This document shows positions 35,403 to 44,942 of a stretch of 64,000 nucleotides of DNA, piece after piece. This stretch comes from Lysobacterales bacterium (GTDB taxonomy: Bacteria; Pseudomonadota; Gammaproteobacteria; Xanthomonadales; SZUA-36): positions 1 to 64,000 of the forward strand of contig JABDLD010000093.1 of the NCBI GenBank assembly GCA_013001885.1. The letters are read 5' to 3'. Each line of letters starts with the position of its first letter. Within the stretch, counting starts at the first letter, position 1. The notes beneath the pieces are model-generated. The model was not told where the DNA came from. It made no database searches and saw only the letters and a program-made list of their open reading frames with translations. The translations under genes were made by a program, and so were the position numbers.

Positions 35403-36438
35403 AAGGCAAACTCAACACCGCATAAAATCTGTCTTTGTCCTGATGGGTCAGCAAACTGGCGCGCGAGCCGAATGCGAGAGCCAGACGCTCCCGAATGTTA
35501 CGGATAGCCATGCCATGGCCGCTGGTGTCCGAGCCTTCCGGCGCCAGCGGATTGCTGATGGTAATCACGACCTGTTCACTCTCGGCACGCCCGTAAAGGG
35601 CGACTTTGCCGCCATCCTGGATGGTCTGAACGCCATGTGAAACTGCATTTTCCAGCAGCGGCTGCAGGGTCAGCGGGAGTATGGCTGCCCCGGCCGGCAA
35701 ATCCTTCACGCGCCAGTCAACCTCGAGCCGCTCACCCAGCCGCCGCCCCTCCATGTCCAGGTATTGTCGAGCCAGCTGCAGTTCTTCGGCCAGGGAAATG
35801 AGCTGGTCCGCGCGGCGCATGCTGCCCCTGAAAATATCGGCGAGATCCAGCGTTGCCGCCTCCGCATTGGCCGGGTCATCCGGAATCAGGCTTGCAATAG
35901 TGTTCAGGCTGTTGAACAGAAAATGCGGTCGAATTCTCGCCTGCAGCGCCTGCACCCTGGCCTCTGCCTGTGAGATCAAATCAGACCTCCATCGCGCCCG
36001 GAATTCGAGGTAGCGAAAGAAAACCACCGTTACCAGAGCTACGGCAAAGGCGTTCTTGAACACAAACATCGCCACCCGCTCATCGATCAGCTGCGGCCCG
36101 ACGAACCGGTCCGCAAGCCAGGTTGCATAACTGAAAGCCAGTGCAAGGGATATCACGATCAGCCAACTTCCGGTCCAGGCGCCACGCACCGACAGGCGGC
36201 TGGTCCAGCCGCTGGTGACACAGAGCCCGGAAGCGCAAAACAGGGCCATCCACTGCGCGTAGAGGCTGGCCGCGAAAAACCATTGCCAGGACGGAAGGCC
36301 GCCATGGCCGAGTCCGACCAGGAACACGGAAACTTCGGTAATGACCATGACCGCCAGCAACAGCCGCCAGTCGCAAAAAGACGGCGGGTAAACGCCTATG
36401 GACTTTTCTCCAAGGTCGATATCAAGTGACCCGGCCAT
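35380..36438 (-). CDS. algZ: LytS/AlgZ-type sensor histidine kinase
   Basis: The ATG at 36438 (352 residues) is used because the longer frame overlaps the carboxylesterase gene. About four membrane helices (residues about 25-145) lead to a His_kinase domain with LQARIRPHFLFNSLNT (phosphate-accepting His172). An ATPase domain follows, with LLENAVSHGVQ and HGMAIRNIRERL. The absence of a standard HisKA dimer domain and the PHFLFN motif are typical of the LytS/AlgZ class that signals to LytTR regulators. It pairs with the regulator encoded immediately downstream. Confidence 0.9.
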   Translation of the reverse strand: MAGSLDIDLGEKSIGVYPPSFCDWRLLLAVMVITEVSVFLVGLGHGGLPSWQWFFAASLYAQWMALFCASGLCVTSGWTSRLSVRGAWTGSWLIVISLALAFSYATWLADRFVGPQLIDERVAMFVFKNAFAVALVTVVFFRYLEFRARWRSDLISQAEARVQALQARIRPHFLFNSLNTIASLIPDDPANAEAATLDLADIFRGSMRRADQLISLAEELQLARQYLDMEGRRLGERLEVDWRVKDLPAGAAILPLTLQPLLENAVSHGVQTIQDGGKVALYGRAESEQVVITISNPLAPEGSDTSGHGMAIRNIRERLALAFGSRASLLTHQDKDRFYAVLSLPYVEHTDH

Positions 36439-36443
36439 ATTTT

Positions 36444-37157
36444 TCAGGCCAGGCACTTCTGCAGCCACTTTGCCAGGTCGTTTATTTCCTGGGGACAGAC
36501 CGCATGCATCATCGGATAACTGTGCCACTCAACTGCGTGGCCCAATCCGCGCAGGCGCCCGGTAACCTGTTCTCCCAGCATGCAGGGCACCATCGGGTCA
36601 GCGGTTCCATGACCTACAAACACGGGCAACTCCCGGTTGGCCTCATGCCGGTTGTTTTCCAGCTCTGAGTCGTTCAACAAATAGGTCGAAAGCGCAACCA
36701 GCCCCGCGAGGGTCTCGGGATAACGCAGCGCCGCTTGCACTGATATCGCGCCGCCCTGGGAAAATCCGGCGAGGACAATTCGGCTGGGGTCGATACCGCG
36801 CCGGCGTTCCCGCTCAATCAGAGCGGTTGACTGTTCGATGCTCTGCGCGATGCCCTGTTGGTCCTGGTCACGGTTAAGCGACATTTCAACAATGTCGTAC
36901 CAGGCGCGCATTTGCATGCCGCCGTTGATCGTGACCGGCCTCACCGGCGCATGCGGAAACACAAATCGGATATCTGGCGCACCGGGCCAAAGCAGTTGCG
37001 GAACGATCGGTTCAAAGTCATGTCCATCCGCACCCAGGCCATGCAGCCAGATGACCGCCGCATCCGGCGCCGGTCCGGTAACGATTTCGACTGTATCCAG
37101 CCTGGACTCCGGACCTGGCCCGGCTTGAGGTGCGGTGGCTGATTCCTGAGTATTCAT
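36444..37157 (-). CDS. Carboxylesterase / lysophospholipase-like alpha/beta hydrolase
   Basis: The ATG at 37157 gives 237 residues; the upstream extension would run into the divergent lptM region. The protein is a small alpha/beta hydrolase of the acyl-protein-thioesterase/carboxylesterase type: AVIWLHGLGADGHDFEP (oxyanion), VLAGFSQGGAIS (nucleophile Ser), HGTADPMVP (Asp) and a terminal His in MMHAVCPQEI. Family members hydrolyse short acyl esters; the natural substrate is unknown. It lies 5 bases upstream of algZ on the same strand. Confidence 0.92.
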   Translation of the reverse strand: MNTQESATAPQAGPGPESRLDTVEIVTGPAPDAAVIWLHGLGADGHDFEPIVPQLLWPGAPDIRFVFPHAPVRPVTINGGMQMRAWYDIVEMSLNRDQDQQGIAQSIEQSTALIERERRRGIDPSRIVLAGFSQGGAISVQAALRYPETLAGLVALSTYLLNDSELENNRHEANRELPVFVGHGTADPMVPCMLGEQVTGRLRGLGHAVEWHSYPMMHAVCPQEINDLAKWLQKCLA

Positions 37158-37197
37158 GGCGTATAGTGTATCAGCCCTTGGATCACTCAACCCACCC

Positions 37198-37398
37198 ATG
37201 AAAAGAACTGGAACACAAGCCGTCAACCTGCTTTGCTGCAGCTGCCTGATTCTGTTACTGGCCGCTTGCGGTCAACGCGGACCCCTGTATCTTCCCGATA
37301 AGAACGGGACCGCCGACCCCGCGCAGACCAGCGCCGCTTCCGATGAAACACCAGAGGAAGAAAAAGAGGAAAATGATGGCTCAGAAACCGGCCGCTAG
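37198..37398 (+). CDS. lptM: LptM-like small lipoprotein
   Basis: Starting at the ATG at 37198 the product has 66 residues. A lipoprotein signal ends in LLAAC and is followed at once by GQRGPLYLP, the signature of LptM (YifL). LptM helps mature the LptD-LptE complex that inserts lipopolysaccharide in the outer membrane. The remainder is acidic and disordered. It precedes dapF as in many gammaproteobacteria; here no lysA lies between them. Confidence 0.88.
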   Translation: MKRTGTQAVNLLCCSCLILLLAACGQRGPLYLPDKNGTADPAQTSAASDETPEEEKEENDGSETGR

Positions 37399-37449
37399 CA
37401 GCCTTAGCCCCGGTTCGCCGCGTAACGAAACGGAGGGTCCGGTCCGGCG

Positions 37450-38280
37450 ATGGCGTTGAAGTTCCACAAAATGCACGGAGCAGGTAACGATTTTGTGCTG
37501 ATCGATTCCCGCGACCAGGAATTCCTGCTCACCCCTGAACGTGCATCACGCATCGCAGACCGCCACCTCGGGGTGGGATGCGATCAGATTCTCGTCCTGC
37601 GCGATGCGGAATCACAGCAACACCGGGCACGCTATGAAATCTGGAATGCCGACGGCAGCAACGCCGGGCAGTGCGGCAACGGTGCGCGCTGTATCGGTCT
37701 TTACCTCGAAATGTACGGCGAAGCCGGCGGAACTTCCTTTTCTGTGGAGAGCCCGGCCGGTGTTGTTACGATGCGGCGGTGCGGCGACGGGGAGTATGAA
37801 GTCGAAATGGGCCGGCCGGCGTTCGAATCCGCCCGCGTCCCGATTAATCTCGAGCCGGAGGATGACCACTACCACCTGGACTCGCCCTGGGGTGTGCTCG
37901 AATTTGGCGCCGTATCGATGGGAAACCCGCACGCTTTGCTGATCACCAGGGACATCGACAGCCCGGAAATTCCTGCGATCGGAGCATTTGTCGGTCATCA
38001 CGACGTTTTTCCGAAAGGCTGCAATACCGGTTTCGCGCAATTGGCCGGTCCGAAAAAGATCTATCTTCGGGTGGTTGAACGGGGTGCCGGGGAAACCCTG
38101 GCATGCGGTTCGGGAGCCTGCGCCGCCGTCGCCCTGTTACACCGATCGGGGCGCGTACATGAAGAAGTGAATGTCATTCTTCCCGGCGGACATCTTGTGA
38201 TAAAGTGTCGCGGTAACGGAGAGCCCCTGACGATGAAGGGGCCGGCTGAACACGTATTCAGAGGGACCTTGAATGAGTGA
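37450..38280 (+). CDS. dapF: Diaminopimelate epimerase
   Basis: This 276-residue enzyme converts LL- to meso-diaminopimelate for lysine and peptidoglycan synthesis. The two catalytic Cys are present: Cys75 in NAGQCGNGARC and Cys219 in ACGSGACAA. KMHGAGNDFVLID at the N terminus and the MGNPHAL segment are also typical. It is encoded between lptM and the DUF484 gene, overlapping the latter by 8 bases. Confidence 0.97.
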   Translation: MALKFHKMHGAGNDFVLIDSRDQEFLLTPERASRIADRHLGVGCDQILVLRDAESQQHRARYEIWNADGSNAGQCGNGARCIGLYLEMYGEAGGTSFSVESPAGVVTMRRCGDGEYEVEMGRPAFESARVPINLEPEDDHYHLDSPWGVLEFGAVSMGNPHALLITRDIDSPEIPAIGAFVGHHDVFPKGCNTGFAQLAGPKKIYLRVVERGAGETLACGSGACAAVALLHRSGRVHEEVNVILPGGHLVIKCRGNGEPLTMKGPAEHVFRGTLNE

Positions 38281-38974
38281 CGATAAAACATCCTTGAAAA
38301 GCGTTGTTGCGAGCTACCTGCGCAAACACCCGGACTTCCTCGACAACAACCCCGACGTGCTGGAAGCCCTTGAAATCAACCATCAAAGCGGAGTGGCAGC
38401 TTCGCTTATTGAACGCCAGGTCGATCAGCTTCGAGCCAGCAACGAAGACATGGACCGCCAACTCCAGCGGTTGATCCAGGTTGCATCCGAAAATGAAGAG
38501 TTGATGTCGCGGCTGCACCAGCTGACTCTGGATCTTATGCTGATCAGTTCGAAGCAGGAGTTTTTCTCCCATTTGGGCAACAGCCTGCTGAACGACTTCA
38601 ATGCAGACATACTGCAGATTTACCTGGTCGATCACGATACGGCGGCCCAGGCGGGTGAGGATGTGATCGAAATCGAGCCGGATGACCCGGCCATGGAGCA
38701 GTTCCAGCCCTATCTGGAAAAAAGCGAAACGGTCTGCGGCAGGCTCAACGAAAGCAAATTGAATTTCCTGTTTGGCAGCAAAGCACGCTGGGTGCAGTCC
38801 GCCGCGCTGGTCCCACTGGGAGACAGCGGAGTTCACGGCATGATGGCTATCGGCAGCAGTGACCCAGCGCGGTTCTATCCGGGCATGGGCACCTTGTTCC
38901 TGGACTTGCTGGCCAATGTGATTGCCGTGACCCTGGCGGACGACGAGCCCGAGGTTCAACGCCGCTCCGCCTGA
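38273..38974 (+). CDS. DUF484 (GAF-like) protein
   Basis: This 233-residue protein matches DUF484, a GAF-like family always found between dapF and xerC in gammaproteobacteria (YigA in E. coli). Visible features are VASYLRKHPDFLDNNPDVLE at the start, a coiled coil (QVDQLRASNEDMDRQLQRL) and a GAF-type C-terminal half (ALVPLGDSGVHGMMAIGS). Its function is not known; a role linked to recombination or division has been suggested only from linkage. It overlaps dapF by 8 bases. Confidence 0.92.
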   Translation: MSDDKTSLKSVVASYLRKHPDFLDNNPDVLEALEINHQSGVAASLIERQVDQLRASNEDMDRQLQRLIQVASENEELMSRLHQLTLDLMLISSKQEFFSHLGNSLLNDFNADILQIYLVDHDTAAQAGEDVIEIEPDDPAMEQFQPYLEKSETVCGRLNESKLNFLFGSKARWVQSAALVPLGDSGVHGMMAIGSSDPARFYPGMGTLFLDLLANVIAVTLADDEPEVQRRSA

Positions 38975-38996
38975 ATCCGGTGTATGCTTCGGCATC

Positions 38997-39884
38997 ATGC
39001 GGCAAGTAACAAAATTTCTGGACTATCTTCATCACGAGCGCGGCCTGTCGCCAAGGACGCGCGCCGCATACCAGCGCGATCTCGATCTTTTCGGCCAGGA
39101 GCTGGGGCGCCTTCAAATCGACGATCCGCAAGCGGTCAATGAGCATCACGTACGCGGGCTGGTCGCAAGACTTCACCGGCAGGGCCTCGGCTCGCGCAGC
39201 CTGCAACGGCTATTGTCCGCTATTCGCAGTTTTTACCGCTGGCAGATGAAAGAGGGCCGTTGCGACCACAATCCGGCAATCGCAGTGAGGGCGCCCAAAG
39301 CGCCAAAAAAATTGCCGGCAACACTCGACCCCGAAGCAGTGACCCAGCTACTGGACATCAAGGAAGTAACGCCTCTGGCCATTCGAGACAAGGCGATGAT
39401 GGAGCTGTTTTATTCCTCGGGCCTGCGGCTGTCCGAGCTCGCCGGACTCAGGTGGGATCAGATTGACCCCGCTTCGGGACTGATAACCGTGACCGGCAAG
39501 GGCAATAAAACCCGGGTTGTTCCGGTCGGCAGCTATGCCGCCGCTGCGCTTGAAAAATGGCGCAGGGCGCGGGGAAATTTCGCCGGATTCAATGAACCGC
39601 ATATCTTTGTAAGCAACCGCGGAAAACCGATCTCCACACGCAATATCCAGGACAGGATAAGGTACTGGGCGCGCCGTCAGGGCCTGCCCCAGCAAGTGTA
39701 TCCACACCTGCTAAGGCATAGCTTCGCCAGCCATATGCTGGAATCATCGGGCGACCTCAGGGCGGTGCAGGAGCTGCTCGGCCACGCCGACATTGCCACT
39801 ACCCAGGTATACACCCACCTCAATTTCCAACACCTCGCCAGCGTCTACGACAAGGCCCATCCTCGCGCAAAGAAAAAAACCTGA
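38997..39884 (+). CDS. xerC: Tyrosine recombinase XerC
   Basis: This 295-residue site-specific recombinase acts with XerD at dif to resolve chromosome dimers. It has an N-terminal SAM-like core-binding domain (about 1-90) and a catalytic domain with all six active residues: Arg144, Lys168, His237, Arg240, His263 and Tyr272. Gene order after dapF and DUF484 identifies it as XerC and not a mobile-element integrase. Confidence 0.95.
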   Translation: MRQVTKFLDYLHHERGLSPRTRAAYQRDLDLFGQELGRLQIDDPQAVNEHHVRGLVARLHRQGLGSRSLQRLLSAIRSFYRWQMKEGRCDHNPAIAVRAPKAPKKLPATLDPEAVTQLLDIKEVTPLAIRDKAMMELFYSSGLRLSELAGLRWDQIDPASGLITVTGKGNKTRVVPVGSYAAAALEKWRRARGNFAGFNEPHIFVSNRGKPISTRNIQDRIRYWARRQGLPQQVYPHLLRHSFASHMLESSGDLRAVQELLGHADIATTQVYTHLNFQHLASVYDKAHPRAKKKT

Positions 39885-39989
39885 TCCCGATCAGACTTGG
39901 TGCCCCGGAGCGACCGGATGCCAGGCCTGAGTGGAAGAGGGGTCGTACCCACCCATGACGATCAACTGATGGCTTAACCTACAGTCCGG

Positions 39990-40679
39990 TTATTCCTCGA
40001 ACCAGCGGTAAACCAGCCCGGCAACCGCCGCGCCGATGATCGGCGCCACCCAGAACATCCATAACTGCGCGATAGCCCAGCCACCGACGATCACGGCGGG
40101 TCCGGTGCTGCGCGCCGGGTTCACCGAAGTGTTCGTTACCGGAATGCTGATCAGGTGGATCAGCGTCAGACCCAACCCGATGGCTATCGGCGCGAATCCG
40201 GCCGGAGCTCGTTTATCGGTCGCACCCAGGATAATGATCAGGAACATAAGAGTCATAACCACTTCGGTAACAAATCCGGCCTCGATCGAATATCCGCCGG
40301 GGGAGTGGTCGCCGTAGCCGTTTGACGCCAGGCCGCCGGCCAGGTCGAATCCAGGCGCGCCGCTTGCAATCCAAGCCAGCAATGCAGCAGCCGCGATCGC
40401 CCCCAGCACCTGGGAAATGACGTATGCCGGAAGTTCGGCGAACTTGAACCGCCCGGCAACCGCGAGGCCCACCGAAACCGCGGGATTGAGGTGGCAGCCC
40501 GAAATATGTCCGATGGCGAACGCCATGGTGAGCACGGTCAGACCGAATGCCAGTGACACCCCGACAAAGCCGATTCCAAGCTCCGGATACCCGGCGGCAA
40601 TGACCGCCGAACCGCAACCTCCCAGAACCAGCCAGAAAGTGCCGATAAATTCAGCAACTGATTTTTTTGCAAGCGACAT
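39990..40679 (-). CDS. aqpZ: Aquaporin Z
   Basis: This 229-residue water channel has six membrane helices and two pore half-helices with NPA motifs ([11 protein letters not shown] and NPARSTGPA). The [16 protein letters not shown] start is typical of AqpZ. Arg after the second NPA and a His in the fifth helix region ([13 protein letters not shown]) form the narrow, water-selective filter. It stands alone on the minus strand; the 105 bases between xerC and its end hold no visible element. Confidence 0.95.
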   Translation of the reverse strand: MSLAKKSVAEFIGTFWLVLGGCGSAVIAAGYPELGIGFVGVSLAFGLTVLTMAFAIGHISGCHLNPAVSVGLAVAGRFKFAELPAYVISQVLGAIAAAALLAWIASGAPGFDLAGGLASNGYGDHSPGGYSIEAGFVTEVVMTLMFLIIILGATDKRAPAGFAPIAIGLGLTLIHLISIPVTNTSVNPARSTGPAVIVGGWAIAQLWMFWVAPIIGAAVAGLVYRWFEE

Positions 40680-40765
40680 TATTTTTCTCCCTCTTTCGAT
40701 TCGCGCTGCAGAAAGCAGACAGTATCAGCATAGACCAATACGATTAAATTTCGAGCCGTCGGCTG

Positions 40766-41284
40766 TCAGTCGGTGGATTCACCTGCGATTCCCGACTGCC
40801 GGAGCGCCAACTGGGTGCCCGCCCAGTAGGCGCCGTACGCCACCAGAAACCATATCCAGATGTGATTACTCCGGATCTCGCCCAACCAGAAAGCCGGCCA
40901 GGCAATAGCCACGATGAAATTCTGCAGCGCGTCGATGAACAGCTCGACAAAGAGGTCGAACGAGATATTCCTGATGAGCTCCATAAAACCGCCAAGTTGG
41001 GCTACGAAATCGCGGATCTCCCGTAACTCGACCAGGGCGTACGTCAGCAATCCCACCACGCCGTAAAAACCGCCGCCAAAAGCCAGCCATTTTCGGTGCA
41101 GGGTATCGCCTTCCTTCTTCCGGTTTTTATCCTTTCTGCGCTTTTTCGCTTCTTGCTCAAAGCTCTTGATCGTGCCGGCCGGGGAAAGATAGTCGTTTCT
41201 GAGCGCCCACCAGACCAGGCCGTAGCTGGCCAGCCCGACCGGCAAGCCGGCCTTCACCAGGGCAATGAAAAATTCGCTGATCAT
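40766..41284 (-). CDS. Membrane protein of unknown function
   Basis: Using the ATG at 41284 the product has 172 residues. A hydrophobic helix (about 5-24) is followed by a highly charged cytoplasmic stretch (SFEQEAKKRRKDKNRKKEGD). Two or three more helices follow (FGGGFYGVVGLLTYALVEL, about 110-135 and ending near WFLVAYGAYWAGTQ). I do not recognise the family. It is encoded divergently from hslV, whose promoter lies in the 86-base gap between them. Confidence 0.72.
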   Translation of the reverse strand: MISEFFIALVKAGLPVGLASYGLVWWALRNDYLSPAGTIKSFEQEAKKRRKDKNRKKEGDTLHRKWLAFGGGFYGVVGLLTYALVELREIRDFVAQLGGFMELIRNISFDLFVELFIDALQNFIVAIAWPAFWLGEIRSNHIWIWFLVAYGAYWAGTQLALRQSGIAGESTD

Positions 41285-41312
41285 GGGCGTGGACCGTTCT
41301 CCGCAGTGAAAC

Positions 41313-41341
41313 CTTGCATTAACCATATGCTATCCCCACTT
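41313..41341 (+). promoter_or_regulatory. Heat-shock (sigma-32-like) promoter of hslVU
   Basis: CTTGCAT (41313-41319), 14 bases, then CCCCACTT (41334-41341) closely match the sigma-32 pattern CTTGAAA-N14-CCCCATnT. It lies 29 bases before the hslV GTG, allowing a leader of about 25 bases with AAGGAG. hslVU is a classic RpoH target in gammaproteobacteria. Confidence 0.75.
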
Positions 41342-41370
41342 TCCGTGCATGCAAATCTAAGGAGCCAAAA

Positions 41371-41916
41371 GTGGAAAACTACCGGGGCACCACGATCTGT
41401 TCAGTCCGGCGGGGCAACCTGGTTGTCATGGGCGGCGACGGGCAGGTCACGCTGGGCAACACCGTCATGAAAGCCAATGCGCGCAAAGTGCGCAGGCTTT
41501 ACAAAGACCGGGTCATCGCGGGATTTGCCGGCGCCACCGCCGATGCTTTCACACTGTTCGAACGGTTCGAAGGCAAGCTGGAAAAGCATTCCGGCCACTT
41601 GGTTCGCGCGGCCGTGGAAATGGCCAAGGACTGGCGCACGGACCGGGCGCTGCGGCGCCTGGAAGCCCTGCTGGCGATCGCTGATGAAAACGATTCGCTG
41701 CTGATCTCGGGCACCGGTGACGTGATCCAGCCGGAACACGGTTTGATCGCGATCGGCTCCGGCGGCCCGTTTGCGCAGGCCGCGGCGCTGGCCCTGATCA
41801 ACAACACCGATCTGGATGCCGAGGAAATTACCCGGCAGGCGCTCGGCATCGCGGGCGATATCTGTATCTATACCAATTCAAACCTGACGATCGAAACGCT
41901 TGAAATAAAACCATGA
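41371..41916 (+). CDS. hslV: ATP-dependent protease subunit HslV
   Basis: This 181-residue proteasome-like peptidase forms two hexamer rings that work with HslU. The N terminus reads [15 protein letters not shown], so a short leader must be cut to expose the catalytic Thr of the TT pair; this form is seen in several bacteria, unlike E. coli, where the Thr follows Met directly. [14 protein letters not shown] and [13 protein letters not shown]... are typical. The start is GTG with AAGGAG upstream and a sigma-32-like promoter. Confidence 0.97.
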   Translation: MENYRGTTICSVRRGNLVVMGGDGQVTLGNTVMKANARKVRRLYKDRVIAGFAGATADAFTLFERFEGKLEKHSGHLVRAAVEMAKDWRTDRALRRLEALLAIADENDSLLISGTGDVIQPEHGLIAIGSGGPFAQAAALALINNTDLDAEEITRQALGIAGDICIYTNSNLTIETLEIKP

Positions 41917-43259
41917 GCCAAATGACACCCCGCGAAATTGTCCAGGAACTGGACAAACACATTATCGGCCAGTCCGACGCCAAGCGCGCAGTGGCCATTG
42001 CGCTGAGAAATCGCTGGCGGCGAATGCAGGTGGACGAGAGCCTGCGCACAGAAATCACGCCCAAGAACATCCTGATGATCGGCCCCACCGGCGTGGGCAA
42101 AACCGAGATTGCCCGGCGCCTGGCGCAGTTGGCAAACGCGCCGTTTATCAAGGTGGAAGCAACCAAGTTCACCGAGGTGGGCTACGTGGGAAAAGACGTC
42201 GAGTCGATTATCCGGGACATGGTGGACACGTCAGTGAAGATGACCCGCGAGCAGGCCATGGCCCGGGTGCGCTCGCTCGCTGAGGACGCCGCGATCGACC
42301 GCATTGTCGATATCCTGTTGCCGCGGCCCCAGGCCACGGCGGGAATCGGTTTTGCCAATGAACCGGAAGCGGAAGAGTCGGGCGACAGCAAGACACGCCA
42401 AAAAATGAGGTACAAACTCGTGCATGGCGAACTCGATGACCGCGATATCGAGTTCGACGTGTCGGCCCAGGCCGGCGTCGAGATCATGACACCCCCGGGC
42501 ATGGAAGACATGGCCAATCAGCTGCAGGGCATGTTCCAGAACCTGGGTGGGCAGAAAACCCAGAAACGAAAAATGAAAATTCGAGACGCCCTTCCCATCC
42601 TGATCGAGGAAGAAGCCGCCCGGATGGTCAACGAAGAGGAGATCAAGCAGCAAGCGATCGAAAACGCCGAGCAAAACGGCATCGTGTTCATCGATGAGCT
42701 CGACAAGGTGGCCAGGCGTTCGGAATATGCCGGCGCGGACGTATCACGTGAAGGGGTCCAGCGCGACCTGCTGCCGCTGGTCGAGGGCTGCACCGTCTCG
42801 ACCCGTTACGGCATGATAAAGACCGATCACATCCTGTTCATCGCCTCCGGTGCGTTTCACCTGTCCAAGCCCTCGGACCTGATCCCCGAGTTGCAGGGCC
42901 GCCTGCCGATCCGGGTCGAGTTGCGTGCATTGGAGGTTGAGGATTTCACCCGGATCCTGACCGAGCCGCAGGCTTCCCTGACGGAGCAGTATTCAGCCCT
43001 GATGCAGACCGAGGGCGTCCAGCTGGAGTTCAGCAAGGACGGTGTCCGGCGTGTCGCGGAAATATCCTGGAAGGTCAACGAGTCCACCGAGAACATCGGC
43101 GCACGACGTCTTCATACGGTGCTGGAGCGCCTGCTCGACACCATTTCATACGAGGCGCCGGACCGGTCGGGGGATGCGTTCGTGATCGACGGTGCTTATG
43201 TCGATGAACACCTCAATGAGCTGGCCGGCAACGAAGACCTCAGCCGCTATATCCTCTGA
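41913..43259 (+). CDS. hslU: ATP-dependent protease ATPase subunit HslU
   Basis: This 448-residue AAA+ unfoldase feeds substrates to HslV. Visible are the Walker [14 protein letters not shown], the pore motif region [10 protein letters not shown], the inserted I domain (about 110-240), Walker [12 protein letters not shown] and the C-terminal sequence EDLSRYIL that inserts into HslV. It overlaps hslV by 4 bases, the usual arrangement. Confidence 0.98.
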   Translation: MSQMTPREIVQELDKHIIGQSDAKRAVAIALRNRWRRMQVDESLRTEITPKNILMIGPTGVGKTEIARRLAQLANAPFIKVEATKFTEVGYVGKDVESIIRDMVDTSVKMTREQAMARVRSLAEDAAIDRIVDILLPRPQATAGIGFANEPEAEESGDSKTRQKMRYKLVHGELDDRDIEFDVSAQAGVEIMTPPGMEDMANQLQGMFQNLGGQKTQKRKMKIRDALPILIEEEAARMVNEEEIKQQAIENAEQNGIVFIDELDKVARRSEYAGADVSREGVQRDLLPLVEGCTVSTRYGMIKTDHILFIASGAFHLSKPSDLIPELQGRLPIRVELRALEVEDFTRILTEPQASLTEQYSALMQTEGVQLEFSKDGVRRVAEISWKVNESTENIGARRLHTVLERLLDTISYEAPDRSGDAFVIDGAYVDEHLNELAGNEDLSRYIL

Positions 43260-43314
43260 TTCGGCACTCAGTGACGTTCTTTGCCGGCGTCTTCAGCCGG
43301 ATTGCGCCAGGGGC

Positions 43315-44886
43315 TCAACCCAACAGATTTGCGGCTGAGAGCTTTTGGCTCACCGGCGCAAGTTCCGCTTCGAATCTCCGCCAGAGGCCAACCGAACTCG
43401 TGTGGATGGGCGCCCTCACCTGAGCTGCGCTGGCCGTCGAACACGGTTCTGCGGAATCTTCTATTTCGTGCAGATCTTCGGACCAGTCGAAGCCTATGTA
43501 GGCGGCAATCTGTTTTGAAACATCCTCTGGATTTGAAACCAATTCCTCATATGAAACGTCCAGGATCGCGCCGGGCATCAGGTTGTGCCAGTGATCCATC
43601 AGTTTCCGGTACCCGATGTAATAGCCGGCAAGCTCTTCCAGGTTGTAGGAATAGTAATAGGCCTGGTTGAAAAGTGTTTTGAACACGGCGTAGCAGGTAT
43701 CCATCGGGTTACGAACCAGGTGTAGTATCCGAGCCTTCGGAAAGGCTTTCCTGATCAAGCCGCAATACAGGAAATTGAAAGGCGTTTTGTCCATGTAACA
43801 CTTCGCCTCGCCCAGCATTCCCCTCATATGGCCGAGGTACCCGGCGGCTATCTCTCCGTAGTCCACCTCAAGTGCAGCACTCAATGGAGTTAAATTTTTG
43901 CCCGGGTTGGCGCTGATGTAATTGTTGATGACGGAACTGAAAGCGAACGTGAAATCGTTGGACTCTTCTGCCGATTTGACACCTCCGTGCCTGCTGACAA
44001 TGCGCGCCACCAGCGTGGTGCCCGTGCGCGGCATACCAACGATGAAGACGGGGGCATCCTGCACATTTGAATCCGGAATTGAGGCAAAGTTTGCTGACTG
44101 AAATGTCTCGATGATGTCCTCGATATTTTTCAATTCACCGGCCAGGTTGAAATTCACAAGCTGTCTCTGGGTTGACGCTCCTGACCTCAGCGCTTCGAAT
44201 GATTGCGAAAATTCGCCGAGGTCTTCCAGTTCCTTGGCCAGAGCGTAATAGCAGTTTACTGCCTCCCTTTTCGGCAGCGGCTGCGCCAGGTAATTTTTCA
44301 GCCCTGCAACGTGATTGTCCGTCGGAGTCTGTTTCTTCAGCTGTGACCTCAGCAGCAGTTTGCGCCCGCTCGACGGCAAACCCAGGTCCAGAAAGTCCGC
44401 GATGGCCTTCTCGGCCTCGGCGGTTTTACCCAGGAAAAACTGGTTGGTTGAATAGTCGAACAGGAATCTCGGATTTTTTCGATCTTTTGCGCCAGCATTC
44501 AGAAGGTAGGCCTCGGCGCCGGCATGGTTGCCGCACCTGGTAAAGATTCGCGCCGCGGCCAGTTGAACCTGCACGTTATCGGGTAAGCGGGCCGCAACCT
44601 CGGATGCGATTGCCTGCGCCCGCAGCCCCTGGCGGTGAATCAATTCGACGTCAGCCTGTTTCAAACGCAGCTCCGGCTCCTGCGGGTCCAGGTCAACAGC
44701 ACGGTTTATATGATCCAGCGCCTGGCCGGCCAGGTTCTGGGCAATGGCGACTTCACACGCCAGAAAATGAACCAGAGCTTCGTCCGGCGCCTCTGTCAGC
44801 AACTGAGAACTGATTCGTGCTGCCTCCTGCACCCGCCCTTCAAAAAGGTGCTTCATGCCAACATTCACATTTTCGAGCTGATTCAT
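43315..44886 (-). CDS. TPR-sulfotransferase fusion protein (first copy)
   Basis: This 523-residue protein has N-terminal TPR-like helices (about 1-240) and a C-terminal sulfotransferase domain (about 275-515). The phosphosulfate loop is VFIVGMPRTGTTLVARI, and the 3'-phosphate site resembles LHLVRNPMDTCYAVF. It is related in plan to the second copy at 48888, but the two differ in the loop sequence and spacing, so they are not a recent duplication. Possible acceptors are proteins, glycans or lipids. Neither has a signal peptide, so the reaction is cytoplasmic. Confidence 0.85.
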   Translation of the reverse strand: MNQLENVNVGMKHLFEGRVQEAARISSQLLTEAPDEALVHFLACEVAIAQNLAGQALDHINRAVDLDPQEPELRLKQADVELIHRQGLRAQAIASEVAARLPDNVQVQLAAARIFTRCGNHAGAEAYLLNAGAKDRKNPRFLFDYSTNQFFLGKTAEAEKAIADFLDLGLPSSGRKLLLRSQLKKQTPTDNHVAGLKNYLAQPLPKREAVNCYYALAKELEDLGEFSQSFEALRSGASTQRQLVNFNLAGELKNIEDIIETFQSANFASIPDSNVQDAPVFIVGMPRTGTTLVARIVSRHGGVKSAEESNDFTFAFSSVINNYISANPGKNLTPLSAALEVDYGEIAAGYLGHMRGMLGEAKCYMDKTPFNFLYCGLIRKAFPKARILHLVRNPMDTCYAVFKTLFNQAYYYSYNLEELAGYYIGYRKLMDHWHNLMPGAILDVSYEELVSNPEDVSKQIAAYIGFDWSEDLHEIEDSAEPCSTASAAQVRAPIHTSSVGLWRRFEAELAPVSQKLSAANLLG

Positions 44887-44942
44887 CGGGATGATTCCTA
44901 GGAGTTCAAATGCAGGGTGCAGGATACAGGGTACGGCCTGAA

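Noticed and set aside
38258-38998. A 246-residue minus-strand frame opposite the DUF484 gene
   Set aside because: DUF484 is conserved between dapF and xerC; the antisense frame has no domain.
38997-39884. Integrase of a mobile element
   Set aside because: Position after dapF and DUF484 marks it as housekeeping XerC; no att-like repeats or phage genes are nearby.
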